Below, piece by piece: positions 11,926 to 28,150 of a DNA stretch of 64,000 bases. Below the pieces are notes generated by a model, which worked only from the letters and a program-made list of their open reading frames with translations, did no database searches and was not told where the DNA came from. The DNA is from Epiperipatus broadwayi (Eukaryota; Onychophora; Udeonychophora; Euonychophora; Peripatidae): assembly GCA_028023455.1 (NCBI GenBank), contig JAQFVV010000021.1:746001-810000 (forward strand). Reading direction: 5' to 3'. Numbering within the stretch: the first letter of the stretch is position 1; each line of letters begins with the position of its first letter. The position numbers were made by a program, and so were the translations under genes.

Positions 11926-13034
11926 GTTATATAAGTAAAATGTTTGATAAACTATTGTAGTAACAAAAAATATATATAATGGTATTTAACTATTACATAC
12001 AGTCTTTCAATCTGCAAAAGTATTTTCTGTTAATTCCTTAACCCACATCATAGTTAATTACCATTATGGCAGATGTGTATTGGTTATTTGTGAGTAGAAT
12101 AAAAATTTTGATGATACAAAGTAGGTCAATTGTGATTGGAAGCTTTTGAGTTAGATATGAAGGAAAGAAAGGAAATATGATATAAATTATTGCAAGATTA
12201 TTTTGACACATTCTCTTTACTATTCTGTATTCTTAATATTGTCAATCTTAAAACGGTTCAGAGTATTAAACAAACTCTGTTAGAACAATCCTGGCTATAT
12301 TACATGACCAACAAAATGAGCCATGACTTTTGCTTACAGATATGCTACTCATTAACAAATTCTTTTATTCTTCTTACTCTTTCATCATCTTGTGTAAGCT
12401 TCAGTAAACAGTAGAAGCTAAATGATAGTTCTTATTAAAACTTTATCCTGTGCTCTCCTTATACATATATCTCCATACTACTTTCTATTTATAGCTTTCG
12501 TCAGTGAGGATAGTATAACAAAAAAAAAAAAAATGACTGCTGGAGGAAAGGTGCGTTAGATACAAAAGATATCAGTGTTCAGTTCAAAAAAATCCCAAAT
12601 CGTGTCACTTGTTGAAAGCGATAAGCTACAAACTAGTCTGGGGTAACATTGGTTAATGCTTTAATAAGAACTGCCATTTATTATCCATTGATTACTAAAG
12701 TTTACACAGATGGTTAAAAAAAATAGGATGAATGAATCTCCACTATGCAAGATATAGAAAATAAACTGCATTTTAAGAAATGAAAGGTGTATGGAATTTA
12801 CTGAAAAGATTGGGAGTGATAAAAGAAATATAAAAAAAGGAGTTAAATATTTTCTAAAATTAGTTGTATTATTTTGAAAGAAAAGATCATAGAAGTATAT
12901 AGTAAGCATATCCATTCAATGCCTATGTGTACTATTTTTTTGTCTATATTTATTCATAAATAACTGTCAGTATTGTCTGCACATATTTATATAATAGCCT
13001 TTTTAATTTACCATTATAAAATACTATTGCGTGG
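11926..13034. other. AT-rich DNA with a weak family F remnant
   Basis: Short frames at 12190-12414 (+) and 12661-12915 (-) have AT-driven hydrophobic composition and no flanking splice or poly(A) signals. Around 12625-12700, ACAAACTAGTCTGGGG and ATCCATTGATTACTAAAG match parts of family F, so a decayed copy lies there. Confidence 0.4.
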
Positions 13035-13195
13035 GAGATGATGATCTGGACCAACTGATGAGTGCTGGTTCAGGATGAAATATGTATATCATTTTTTTTT
13101 ATATATGTATGATCATGTGTGTCGGTTGTATGGAATGAAATGGATAGATGTAGGGCATGAAAGTCTGAATTCAAATCCTTTCTAATTACATTAAG
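13035..13195 (+). repeat. Fold-back family D, single arm
   Basis: Starts GAGATGATGATCTGGACCAA and ends AAAGTCTGAATTCAAATCC followed by TAATTACATTAAGTTCAGTA. It is the right half of the 11611-11925 structure without its mirror arm. Confidence 0.7.
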
Positions 13196-14440
13196 TTCAG
13201 TATAGACAAAATACTTGTAGCTAAACTTTATAAAATATGTAAGAAATTTAGTTATTAATTGGTTATTATATAAAGTTTTTGTAAAATTACGTAGTAGATA
13301 ATTTGCTTTTGGCTTCTGTGAATGTAATCTTTAGAATTATAAGTCGTATGACCTACACATTATAGATAGCAAAATTACATTCTTATAGCCGAGAGTGTAT
13401 TTCTATAAATGAAATGTACAAAACACTATATAGTAGCATTGTTAATGATTAAATATATATATACGTCTAAAAATACCGTTTTTTTTTAAAAAAAAACAAC
13501 AACTATGCGTCAAAAAGCTTTCTGTCTAGTCAAGCATTGGTGGCCGACTGTTTAGCACAGCCGCCTTACAAGCAGTTGTCTATGTAGTCAATCAACGGAT
13601 AATTTTCATTTATTTATAATAATCTAAATTTAGATTTCATTAAAACTTCATTTATTCGGGCTTTGTATTTTAAGATTATTGACCACATCAAAGCTGGTTT
13701 TAAAATCTTATTGATGATATTTTAAATTACTGATTTATTATAATAGTTTAGTACTGCAATTAGTGTTTGCAATATGCAGATTTTTAAAAATAAGAAATAA
13801 AACAGATTTAAACGTCCCACTGCTCGACAAAAGCTGCTACTTACGGATAATCCCGATTGCCAAGGTTGATTACGAGTGTAAAAAGAATGAGGATATTACA
13901 TACTTATTTTGGTTTTCCAGTCATTTTATTTAAATATTGAAGCTGTGACCTTAATTAATAAAAACCTACCCTTAACTCTAAACTTAATTTATAATATATC
14001 TATTGGTATTTTTTTAAATTTGGCATGAATTTATAATCGAGATATTGAATAATATTTTTAATATCCGTAACCAACCTTAGTTTCCGAGATTATCCGTAAG
14101 TACCCAAAATCTTTTCCAACAGCGAACTTCTCAGAAAGGAAAATTAAGGAAATACCTTGATGTTTTTATTTTATGACTATAAATAACTAGATACCCGTTT
14201 ACTGATCAATATTGGATAGTTACTTGGGTTGGTTATGGATTGATTAAACTTTAAAAAAATTTCAAGCTTACTTGGCCTTAATTCTAATCTAGGTTCGATG
14301 CATTGTAAGAGAATGCACAGTAATTGCATAACAATGTTTTGAATATATAAATATATTTTAAATAGATTTACAATACTTCAATTGGTTCCCTGTTTATTGA
14401 CTAAAAATTAAAGTTATTGGTCAATTCCATTTAATATACA
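13196..14440. other. AT-rich DNA with a truncated SINE head
   Basis: At 13533-13580 GCATTGGTGGCCGACTGTTT and GCCGCCTTACAAGCAGTTGT match the head of the tRNA-derived SINE at 60231, cut off before the B box. The rest shows no gene or strong repeat. Confidence 0.5.
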
Positions 14441-14625
14441 TAAAGCAGATATATAGACAAACAGATAGTTAGATGGATAGATGTGTAGATAAATATATGC
14501 ATAGAGAGATAGGCAGCTAAATAGATAGATATGTGGAAATAGGGTGAGATAGATAAATGAATAGATAGATAGATGTATGAATAAATATATGAATAGATAA
14601 TGTTAGATAGATGTAAAATATAATA
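14441..14625 (+). repeat. Degenerate GATA-type satellite
   Basis: Imperfect GATA units with GGATAGATG and AATAGATAGA variants on the plus strand. They lie about 280 bases before the long array, whose plus strand reads CTAT, so the two tracts are in inverted orientation. Confidence 0.8.
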
Positions 14626-14904
14626 ACATAATAAACAATTATCTTAAAGGTTGCTAACAATGGAAAAAAGACAACACATCCTGCAAAAAAATAATAGTAA
14701 TGTCCGGATAATGTTTATTCCTTCAAAGTGGCATCTTCTTATAGAATATTCAAGTTGATGTTCTTATTTATCTTTGCTCCTATCAATCTGGTCTGCATTG
14801 ATTTATCTGAAAAAAAAAAATATTGCTATTATGATTCCTCATGAGACCTCCATTATTTCACGGTGTTACAAAACAGTAACTTTGATCTAATAGACAGAAA
14901 TTTT
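14626..14904. other. Spacer between inverted GATA tracts
   Basis: About 280 bases of ordinary AT-rich sequence, including an A run at about 14810-14820. No coding or repeat signal. Confidence 0.4.
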
Positions 14905-17657
<2,753 letters not shown>

Positions 17658-18110
17658 AACAAATAAAGTAAAACATTTGTATAATAGTGAACTTTTTTTT
17701 TATGTAAATATTTAAAATTTGCATAAAACTGCTTTAAAGCAAATTAATACTACATTATTTTAAAATTGGAAACCCTTTTATTTACTTATTTTGCTATTTT
17801 TATACTATACCAATGTTTGTTTTAATAGAGCTTTCATTAAAAGAACATATAAATATGATGTTAATGATATACACCCTTTTAACAAACATTTACTTTTCTA
17901 AAGCCATGCATATACTTCATCCGATATAAAGTAACTTATGTAAAAATAACAAAATAATTCCTCTGTCATAATTAATTAATCCTTCTACTTATATTTAGGA
18001 AGAATGAGTTTGCTATACTCATTATATGACAGTTGTTCTCAGACTAGTTTCTAGCTATTGTCTATTGTGTGTAATAAAAGACCCCAATAAAAGAGATTAT
18101 AAATTAATGA
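17658..18110. other. AT-rich DNA, no gene seen
   Basis: Ordinary AT-rich flank of the array. TCAGACTAGTTTCTAGC at 18038 resembles family F in reverse, but the match is short. Confidence 0.35.
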
Positions 18111-18200
18111 GAAAACTTGTTTAGCCTCTGGGATTATCAATTAGTAGTAATTGATAGTTTCTTGGCAACATCAAAAGTTATCTCTGTTTACATGGATATA
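18111..18200 (+). repeat. Single arm of the fold-back seen at 33291-33525
   Basis: TAGTAGTAATTGATAGTTTC and TTGGCAACATCAAAAG, followed by CTGTTTACATGGATA, match the right arm of the 33.3-kb hairpin. The opposite arm is absent here. Confidence 0.6.
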
Positions 18201-18244
18201 ATCAATTCTATAATAATCCATGGAAATATTTAATATGATATATA

Positions 18245-19202
18245 CACCTGGGTCTCTTTTTACATGGATTTATTTAATGCGATTTTGAAGTTACGCAATT
18301 CACATTTCTCCGGAAGTCGAACTCTGATAATGTGCTATTACTTTAAATAATAAATTTTGCATTTATCGAAAGTAATAGCACATTATTGGAATTCGACTTT
18401 CATCTTAGTAATTTCAATATTTTCAGTGCTTTATAATAGTAAGATTTTATGCAATAATGAAACTAAAATCATGATTTCCACATTTTATGTATACACACAT
18501 TAAATTTTACAAGATTATAATGTAAATTTATTCAAACATTGTGTGTGTTAATTTTGCATTTTAAATCACATTCTGTTTTTGCTTTTTAAAAAAGAACATA
18601 ATCAATTATTAATCATTTAGTGTCCACAAGATTATTTTTAAAAGGTGAGTAATAGCAGTGGGCACAATTAAAATTGAAAATTAAAAAATTAGACAAAAAT
18701 AAGAATTTAATTTTTAGTTGTTAGATTAATTACTAATTACGTTGTCACCAGAAAACCATTAACACAACATGAGAGTGACATTGGTGCTAATTGTATTTCC
18801 TCTTGTGAAGAATCTGATTTTTTACCAGTTTGCAAACGAACCTGTTTATTGGAAAATGGCGATAATAATTAAAACGTGTATAAAAAATGTAAATTACTGT
18901 AAATTATGCATAAAAATATATTGTTTTGAATAAAATTAAATATTATAGTTAAAAAAAGTTTGTCTTGTATCAATTTTTTTCAAATTTGAAATTTTTTATT
19001 AGTCATATTTTATTTCCTTATTTTTTTTGTGTGTGTGAATTTTAAAGTAATTTTACGTTGATGCTTTGCTTTTATGTGATTTTTGAAAAATCACAGTCTG
19101 TATCCTTCCCTTTTTCAAGGTAAGTTACATCTATTTTTGCACGATTTTATTTGCATGTGTTTTCTGAGGAACCTATCTATCATGTAAAATGAGACCCAGG
19201 TG
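18245..19202. mobile_element. TA-flanked non-autonomous DNA transposon, copy 2 (958 bp)
   Basis: Ends are CACCTGGGTCTC at the left and GAGACCCAGGTG at the right, with TA at 18243-18244 and 19203-19204. The sequence follows copy 1 (4038-5107) along its length, with scattered changes and one block deletion after about 18670. No protein is encoded. The shared 12-bp exact tip and TA target fit Tc1/mariner-type transposition; assignment to that superfamily is inference. Confidence 0.78.
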
Positions 19203-22200
19203 TATATATATCCATACATCAGTGAGCTATATTTGTTTCTATTATGTTATTTGAACTAATGTTTAAAAATATTTATAGAGCTTAAGGTTTTAAACCCAGT
19301 TCTTTAACATTAAACCAGCAATTATGTGTTTGAGTGACCTGAATTATATATTATCTCCTCAGTATTTTTGATTATTTTGTAAGGCACAGTTATTTAAAAT
19401 TTTAACATTTTGAGATTCTTTGTTTGGTGTTGGTATAATTTTTATGCGTCTCTAGATTTTTTGTGCTTGCATAAAAAATATTATAAAAGAGCAGAATTAT
19501 TAATTACTCATTTTTAAATAGGTTCATTCTGCAATAATGGTGAGAAAATAGACTTGTCTGTGATTTAACTCAGTTGTAAAGTACTGGATTTGAAAACTAA
19601 AGGTTTTTGTATTGCAGTTCAATCACTCATCTCTAGTATACTGAATTGTACACTAACCATTTAATTATTTACTTTAATTGTTTTGCAAGGTTTAGTGTTG
19701 TGATAGAGGAATGGAGTCAAAATGTAGAAGTCCCTGGATAAATCTAATGTTCTGCTGTTTTCTATAACATCAAAGTGACCAACAATTTAATGTTTATTAT
19801 AATACCGATACTAAATATAATCTAAAGAAGTTACATGATGGCTTGTTACTTTTGGTTTTAAAATATACAGTGTATACAATGTTATTATAAATAAGAGTAT
19901 TTAGAAAGTTTAAATTTGGTGTTATTTATAACATCAAAATTCTAAATTACAAACTAATTCACATATATAAATAGCAATCCATATTTTATTTTTTGGATAT
20001 AGGATTGGAGAATCTTATTACTGAACCAGCTGAAGGTTCTGTGGTGTTTTAGGAAAATTATATTAGTGGGTCCTCAAAATATTTGCAAAAAATATTTTTT
20101 TTAATTAAAAAATCATGTAATTTTATTAAACATAATTTACAACATTAAATACCTACAGTTATATATTTAATCAAGAATCCCAGAAAACAAATATATATAT
20201 ATATAATTTTTAATTGTTTTAAAAATTTGAAAATGCAGGGATTCCTGAGCTCTGGGTCTCAGTCTGAGACCAAAAAGCCAATCTCTGAGCAGTCCATGCA
20301 ATCATATTATGTATATACATAATTATTCTGTCCTTACATTGAAATGAAATCAGGAAATTTTATATATTGCATAGATTTCACATCTTTGGCTCATTGTAAA
20401 TATTATATACTTTCATTTATATACTCTCATAGACTTGTGTTATTCATTTATAAATAAAGTTGCATTTATGTAAGAGTATATATATATATATATATATATT
20501 GTTTTTTTTATTTATCTATGTAATTTAATCAAAATAATGTTGATATTGGAAAGTGCATACAGATTAATTAATTCATATAGTGAAAAGACATTCCTTATAC
20601 AGATTACAATCAAAGTTTCCAAAGCTAATTAATGATGGCGAAAATAATCCATAAAAAAGACTTTGTAGCAGAAAAAAAAGAAATAATGTGTAAGATTATA
20701 GAATAATAAAATAAAGGATAAAGAAATATGTGCATGACTTCTCAAAAATGATCTGGACAATAAAAGGAGCGGACAAGTTGGTAAGGGGTCTTTTTTGCCT
20801 TGTGTGTTTTGATCAAGTTCTGGGTGCAGCATTTTTTTTAAAATTAAGAATAAAATGTTTCCACTTAGATCTCAAGTAAACCTATTCCACATGTTTGAGT
20901 AGAACCAGATTGTTCGCTAACGCTTTCTCTTGGAAAAAAGTCACCTAAACTTTGGTCTAACCTTGCCTCAATCAGGATCAGAGGTATGGAAAAAATAAAA
21001 CCATAAAAAACAGTACTGTGGACTATCCATCGAAAGAAATCAGACTACTAAGGACATCAATCACTCACGGTAACACTTGAACCTTACCAGTAAGATAATG
21101 ACCATAATTTCTATCTACATAAAAGATTTGTGAACTGAATTTTAAATAATAAATTGTTTCCATGAACAAAGAGAAGATATTAATTACCTATTACTTCAAA
21201 GTGTGATATTTGAATTCAAATGGTTAAAATAATTATCTGAATATGTGTGTGTTTCTTTCCAATATTATACTTTTATTATTATACATGTTTAACTGCTTAA
21301 TGTATTGTAATAAATCTTTACTACTAATATAAAAAAAAAAACTTTTCGTTGTATGTGCCTATTTTTTTAGTTAGTTATATTGTTAATTTTGAGTGTTAGA
21401 TTTTTATTATTTAGTTTTAGAGTAGTGTATAAATTACCTTGCCATTATTTTTATTTTTTAATTAAGTCCAAGGAGAATATTTTTCTTAAAATAACTTGAT
21501 GGGCAATCTTAATTGATATCTTGTAATTATTACTTTATAAATTACGATATGTTTGACACAGAATCAGTGAGTCTAATGACTTTGGTGCCCTCTTTTATAA
21601 ATTAAAAACTGATTTTGCCAGCAGTTGAAATCATAATAATTCTTAGGTCGAGTTAATCAGGAAATATAGCTATGTTGTTTAGAAATATGAGTGAAATATT
21701 GTTGTCCCTCATAGCTTGATTAACTCATGCACCCTAGTGCATAATTGAAGGCCTATCAAAATGTGAAAAACTTTACAATATATATTTATTATAATGGTAT
21801 GGGGAAGCAGGATGGTCCTCCCTGGGATGCTGGCAAATTATAGTCAATCCCAAATAAACAAAATTCCAAAATTGAATATTAACAATTTTTACTATTGAAG
21901 TATAATTTATAAAGTAATGTTAAATATCACAAAGTATATATAAATTTTTTGTATTAAAGAGGAGATCTCTGAGAGATCAGCCCAGTTAACTCTTTAGAGT
22001 CACTAAAAGCATAATTAACCATACATTAACCAGCATTACAAATAAGTAATAATCATCCATAATCATGCATGATCAACAACCAAATAAAATCAACAGTCAA
22101 TCTTGTGACTGGATTTGAACTGGTCTACTGTAGACCAGGCTAACTATTTAGTCTTTGCCAGTTTGGACAATTATTTTTAACATTAATTTCAATACACCAA

Positions 22201-24338
22201 CTTAAATGCTCATTTATATAACCATAAAAATCATAATGCTGAGATAGTAAAACATGCTGATCATCATCAAAGCTCTGCACATTTAGTACCATTAAAGTAC
22301 TGGCCAACTATAACTTAAATTCTAACAGAGACTAAACTAAAATAAATTGTAGCACATGGGCTTTGAAGAATATAATAGTCTGTGCCAAAGAGGATGATGA
22401 TGATTGATGAAAATATTACCATCATCACTGGATTCCCATAAACAGTAATATACATCACTTTTTATATATCAGACCATTATGCTCAAATCAAGCTCAGAAA
22501 ACATAAGCTCTGTAACTGTTACTATGATCAAGCGATGATGTAATACTACAATGTTCTAAAAAATATTAGAATCAAGTTTAACTGGAATTTTAACAATTGA
22601 ATACAAGTTTATTAACAACACTAACAAAAAATGAAGTTAATCTCTATAGAATAAGGCTATACACATATAAGCTTTCGGATTTTGAATAATTTACAATTAA
22701 AAAAAGCGATCACATTGTGATTAACATGATTAATACAAAATTGAAGTTATTACATTGATTTACAATATATTTCAATAGAGATTTAATAAAATTTAAAAAT
22801 GATTAAATTTTACATGTGTTTACTTGACACTCATTAGTGAATATGTGCACACAGACATGTGACAAAATAATTTCTAAACATGTTTGACTTGCCACAAAAT
22901 AAAAATGTTAAGTTATTACTTTTAAATGACATAAATACGTTATACTAGCTTTACATCAAATACATATATATGTCATCTGTGATGTATAAATTATTTATTA
23001 TTATCATAACTCTATAAATGAAATTTATTCTTATAATCCATATTCAATAATAGCAAAAATTTATTTTCTTTTTTATAGGAAAAGATTTAATATATATGTG
23101 TGAGCATTTAGCAATTTATGTGCACATTGCTGTTTACATTATATAATATTTTTAATTTGGAAAAATAAGAAAGTTATTAAAAATATCCTTTTCCTAATTA
23201 ATTCCTTGTTATTTGTTAATTTAATAATATATTTTCTGTTTATTGATTAGTTTTCTTTTTTTTTCTTAAAAAAAGTACTATTCTACAGCATTCTTTCTCC
23301 AACAGGTACACTTTTGATTAAAATTTATAACATCTTTAAAATAATACACTTGCAAGTTTCTTTTAATTGAAGCAAAATTATTTGCTTTACTGTTTTATAA
23401 TGTCCTGTTTTTAAATAAAATATAAAAGGATACCATTCTTTCTATATTCTATATAGATATCACTACCACAGTTTGCTCTTAATTATAACATTGTTAAATT
23501 TAAAAATATAGATTTTAAATGACTTAAAATATTATTGTTATAAATTTGTCTATCATTGTTAAAATGTTATTTTGAATAAATTATTTTAAAACAATGATGC
23601 ACTTATCTGTGGTTTCCTGCATATAGATACAACATACATATTACTAATTCATTAAATGATGGTTTCTCTTGACAGAAATAATCCAAGACTGTCTCATCAG
23701 GAAAAGTATAGCCCAGATATTGTCATCAATAGGAAAGATATAATCAGTTAACTGTTGACATTTACTCAGTTCCACTTACTCTTTAGGCTAGTTAGCTAAT
23801 ACTATGTCAGCTATATATAGATACAAGGAATTTGTATCTCCATTCAAAGTACATCCAAACTCCATCATAGTGAACTAATAGACAATTGCTGGATATATTG
23901 TCTTGAATTCAGACATGTGATTCATGGTAGCTATCTGTATAACCAATTCTGCTAACTGCTTCTAAAAAAAATACTAGCCAAACTATTGTAATCTTTTTAT
24001 CAACCCTTTTTATATTAGTCACTGAGAAGAGAAAAACACATTTATTAAAAACTGTTTTTAATTATAAAAATTTCTTATCTCTCTTGATTGGAAAAAGTTG
24101 ATTTTAATTCACTTTAATCCTTTAAATTCAAACATAAATAAAAGATTTCAAATATAGCTATAGATTTTTTTACAATTATTAGAAACATGTTTATTTTTAA
24201 TTTCAAGATCAGACTACAATATTAATATTTATTTGACCCTTTTTAAATTGTTTAATTTATTATAAAATTCTATTTTAAATTCAAATTTATTTAACACTTT
24301 ATAAATAATAGTTTAATTTGGGAAGTAGAGATAGATAA
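19203..24338. other. Five kb of AT-rich DNA without recognised genes
   Basis: I found no convincing exon, SINE or inverted element here. A TA microsatellite lies at 20477-20500 and a shorter one at about 20190-20205. The minus-strand frame at 20629-20832 is AT-driven. A GAGATCTCTGAGAGATC palindromic patch at 21960 and short near-repeats at 22040-22080 are too small to interpret. This is the least structured part of the window. Confidence 0.4.
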
Positions 24339-24568
24339 AACTGAAATTAAATTAAGAGACTGGAAATATCACTTCACTCATAATGCTTATCTGACAGCCA
24401 ATCAGATGTTATGATGGCTGTGCGAATGATGATCAAACCATAAATTCTTTGTCGTGTGTTTATGGTTTGATCGTCATTCACACAGCCATTGTTACATCTG
24501 ATTGGTTGTCAGATAAGCATTATAACAAGTGCAGTGAGATTTTTAGTCTCTCCATTTAATTTCAGTTA
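24339..24568. mobile_element. 230-bp fold-back miniature element
   Basis: Outer arms AACTGAAATTAAA and TTTAATTTCAGTT pair, as do GAGACT/AGTCTC and a long inner arm containing ATAATGCTTATCTGACAGCC with a few mismatches. The loop is short, around AATTCTTTGTCGTGT at 24447-24461. It is non-coding and its size fits a miniature inverted-repeat transposable element. I see no clear target duplication. Confidence 0.75.
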
Positions 24569-24699
24569 ACCCTTTATAGTTGTTATTATTTGCAGTAACA
24601 TGTAGAAAATATTTACAAAATTTTTTGTCTGTTTATTCCTAGCTTTCCTTTCAACTATATATATAGGTGTATGTGTGCACATACTATGCTATTGCATGC

Positions 24700-24900
24700 T
24701 ATATAAGCAGAAGGGTGACAATATATATGTATGTATGCATGAAAATCTGGACTTCAAGAGATTGTGAAAGATCTAGAAATAAACCATCAGTGAGTTGTAT
24801 AGATGAAACAAGGAAGTATGCTGATATGATGTGGAAAAGAGAGGCTAGAGATCAGAGAAGATGGATTGAAATTTGAGAGACCTTCATTCTATAATGGATT
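24700..24900 (+). pseudogene. LINE C-terminal coding scrap
   Basis: An open piece ends CIDETRKYADMMWKREARDQ then RRWIEI and a stop, with ETFIL following in frame. The pattern (W/I)DD-x-RKYA-x-x-W-x-x-A-x-D-R-x-x-W is the usual last segment of endonuclease-bearing animal LINE polymerases. Upstream sequence is unrelated AT-rich DNA, so only the terminus is left. Confidence 0.55.
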
Positions 24901-25236
24901 GATAATGATTGAAAATGATAATGCTTGAAAATATATATTTAAACACACACTTACATATATATATGTTTATTTTATTTTTTGTATTTTTGAATGTTTACAA
25001 GAATTTTAGAATTTGTTTTTTTCTTCCATAACTAATAAAAAAGTAAAAAATCTCTGAAGATTTGATATAAAAGTATATGTTGTATTAATAATACAATAAA
25101 TTTTAAGTTTATATATATATAAAAAATGAAGAAATAAATGTTTTATCAGTAAAATGTAAGTATGTTTGTTGATAGCTTGTTTTTGTTTTTTTATATTTTT
25201 ATAAAAACTAAGCTATGAATATTATTCATAAATCTT

Positions 25237-25242
<6 letters not shown>

Positions 25243-25312
<70 letters not shown>
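25243..25312. repeat. (TA)n microsatellite
   Basis: About 35 uninterrupted TA units. The plus-strand frame through it is an artefact. Confidence 0.95.
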
Positions 25313-25313
<1 letters not shown>

Positions 25314-25499
25314 TTTAATAAAAGAAGAATATGTTTATTATTATTAAACAGAACTATATATAATAATTTATTCTTCTTCAATACACTTTTTTTCACATGT
25401 AATAATATAAATATAAATTTAATTTTATCATTTGTATTTTAATTATATAAATAAAGACATCTGAAAAAAGCAAATGATATATAAAAACATATATAAAAT

Positions 25500-25550
25500 T
25501 ATGATCTGGATGAAATGATGAGTTGTGATTCAACATGAAATGTATGTTAT
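25500..25550 (+). repeat. Family D core fragment
   Basis: ATGATCTGGATGAAATGATG followed by TCAACATGAAATGTATG is a diverged core of family D. Confidence 0.5.
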
Positions 25551-25632
25551 ATTTTGATCTAAAACTGATATGATAATGCCTAACCTAAAAATTGATTAAT
25601 AATAATCAGTAATATATTTGTTTATGAAGGAT

Positions 25633-25635
<3 letters not shown>

Positions 25636-25692
<57 letters not shown>
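25636..25692. repeat. (TA)n microsatellite
   Basis: About 28 TA units, followed by a short CA run. Confidence 0.95.
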
Positions 25693-25700
<8 letters not shown>

Positions 25701-25804
25701 AACCATTATACAGTTACAAATATCCAGTAACGCCCTCTGTTTAAAGATCTATATTTCAATAATAGCAAACCTTCAAATGATACCTATATATATATATATA
25801 TAAT

Positions 25805-26300
25805 TTTTGGGACTAAACCATGTGTTATTTTGCATTACAAACTGATATGTTGATGAACTAGCATCCGCCATTGTCAAGGTTAACTTTTGAAAGAAAAACC
25901 ATTAGAACAGTGCAAGACGAGAAATGAGATTCATCTTGAAGTAGTTCAGCATTCACAGTATGAGGCTTATCAAAATGTTTATTTCCTTTCATTTTTTCAC
26001 CAATTAATTTTAAGTTAATGTTAGAAGACAGAGATAAAATGAGAGGTTTCCACATAGCTGGAATACGTTGTGCTTTGTCAGCTCTATTTAAACCAGTAGG
26101 TCTTTTTAATATTTCAATTGACTCTCTCATGGTTCTTAAATCATATTGTGAATGCTGAACTACTTCAAGTTGAATCTCATTTCTATTACTGTTTAAGATC
26201 TAATGATTTTTCTTTCAAAAGTTAACCTTGACAGAGGCAGATGCTAGGTCATCAAAATATCAGTTTGTAATGCAAACTAAAATATGGTTTAGTCCCAAAA
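25805..26300. mobile_element. Inverted-repeat element with protein-like loop
   Basis: Arms of about 160 bases: TTTTGGGACTAAACCATG at the left is mirrored by ATGGTTTAGTCCCAAAA at the right, continuing inward through CAAAAGTTAACCTTGACA to GTTCAGCATTCACA. The middle (about 25965-26140) reads on the minus strand as part of a 90-codon frame containing NRADKAQRIPAMWKPLILSL, with composition unlike the AT-rich surroundings. I do not recognise the protein. It may be a captured exon or a transposase scrap. A TA run abuts the left end, and no target duplication is certain. Confidence 0.65.
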
Positions 26301-26367
26301 GTAATAATTTATCTATATCATACAGCCACAAAAACATTAAATATAATATATATATATTTTATAAAGG

Positions 26368-26450
26368 GTATTGTACTTTTACATTATATATATATATATA
26401 TATATAATGTAAAAGTACAATACAATATATATATATATATATATATATAT
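26368..26450. repeat. Perfect AT-centred hairpin plus (AT)n
   Basis: GTATTGTACTTTTACAT and its exact complement flank a TA core (26368-26423), then about 13 AT units lead straight into TGTAACC at 26451. Confidence 0.9.
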
Positions 26451-28150
26451 TGTAACCTAATTTTAAAGGAGCTCATTAAAGAGAAATCAATTGTATATTA
26501 AAATATCATTGGACTTGTCAAAAATCCAAATATTATTAAAGTCTCAAATATTCCAATATTCATTGTAACTTAATAAAGATGATCAGACGATCCAAATGTA
26601 TTAAATAATGAGGAAATGATTCAAATATAAATATTTAGCTTAATAAAGGAAAAGCATTGTAGCTTAAATTAAATTATGAGAAGAATACCTGAGTAATGTC
26701 CATTAAACAAAAAGGTCAGCTTGAGTTATCAATCATATTAAGGGTCATTGGACTAAATGAAATATACTTCTATAATTAGATTTCTCAAAATATCACAATA
26801 TCAATAATTATAAACAAATTATTAATAACAACTATTATAACTCAGGTATATGGAAATCACGTGAGGTGAGTATACTAGTAACTCAATAAAATATCTTCTC
26901 AGGTATACAGACAGTAGATTTTATCCACTTTCATTTCTTGGTTTGATGTTAAGTGCATATCCAAACAAATACCAAGTGAATAGGGTCTACCAGGGCACCA
27001 CTAGATTATTTAAATCTATACACAGTTATATCTAATAACCTTTCACATGTACCGGGTTTGAATCCCTTTTGGTACCTTATTTCTTACAAAATGTATGATT
27101 TTGATTTTTAGAGCCATACCACTGTATGCACTAATATCTAAGTAAACATAAAACATCTTTAAACTAAAGTGGAATTCATTAGACACAAATCATTTATTAG
27201 ATCTTAGCATAACGAATGTGTTTCAATATTTTTTTATAAGTTTTACTAGCTCAGATTACTATTAATTTAGGATGGCAATTCACTCATCCTTGCATGAAAT
27301 AGATGATGGGATGGTGGTTATAATAATACTAAGAAATCACTAAATACTATGAAATCAATATTTATTTATGGCCTTTAAACATTTAAACAGCTCATTAATT
27401 AAAACGTTGATGATGATGATGATGATGATAATGATAATGATAGTGACAATGGTTTCAACCACAGCTTTAGGACTAAGCCTAAACATAAAACCTAATTTTT
27501 ATAAAGAAATTCATAATTATTGTTAATCTTAGCATATTCAATCATATCTTAAACAACTAATATTCAACCATTGATGATGAATGATCACACTTACTAAAGA
27601 CTACTCTTAATGAAATATATACGCCTCGTTTAATAACATAAACTAATATTTATTACTGCATTTCTAACATATACATAAAAATTTCTATATTTACATGAAA
27701 ATTTATATTAACAATAACAACAATAATCATAATCGACTGTTTTAAAATTATAACATTAAATTTTAAATTCCTCCCCTTTTCCCGTAAATGTACTTCAAAA
27801 GTATATTGTATCCACAAGAAAAGTATTTCATATAAAAAAAATATTCACTCATTGGCACACATACCTTATAATCTAACAGGTAAGCAGAATGTTAAAAAAA
27901 AATGTTAGTAGAATTGAAAGAGCAAGTTTTACCGAACAAGTTTTAAATCATTTTCTCCCCCTCTCTTCTACCTCTGAAATGCTATACTTTCTTAAAACAA
28001 AATAATTTAATATTTCAACACTGCTTATTACATCACATTCACACACAATTATACACATATAAAAATATTATGTATGTGCGTGTTTTATCCCATAATAACA
28101 TCATATTATTTAAAACCAAAATAATAATACAAAAAATTATTTTACACATT
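26451..28150 (+). repeat. Single-arm copy of the palindrome sequence
   Basis: Begins TGTAACCTAATTTTAAAGG. From about 26779 it follows the left arm of the 30169-33066 palindrome in the same orientation (for example GGAAATCACGTGAGGTGAGT at 26850, a GAT microsatellite at 27407-27447, GTGCGTGTTTTATCCCATAA near 28076). It ends near 28130 with ATTATTTAAAACCAAAATAA, the complement of the palindrome centre. It differs from the arms by many substitutions and small indels, so it is older than the split between the arms. There is no open frame. An internal GGGTTTGAATCCC at about 27055 resembles a tRNA B box, but no A box is evident. Confidence 0.8.

Noticed and set aside
25215-25803. Open frames with long Tyr-Ile runs
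   Set aside because: Translation of TA microsatellites; the same holds for 33697-33900, 39550-39837 (end) and 59312-59518.
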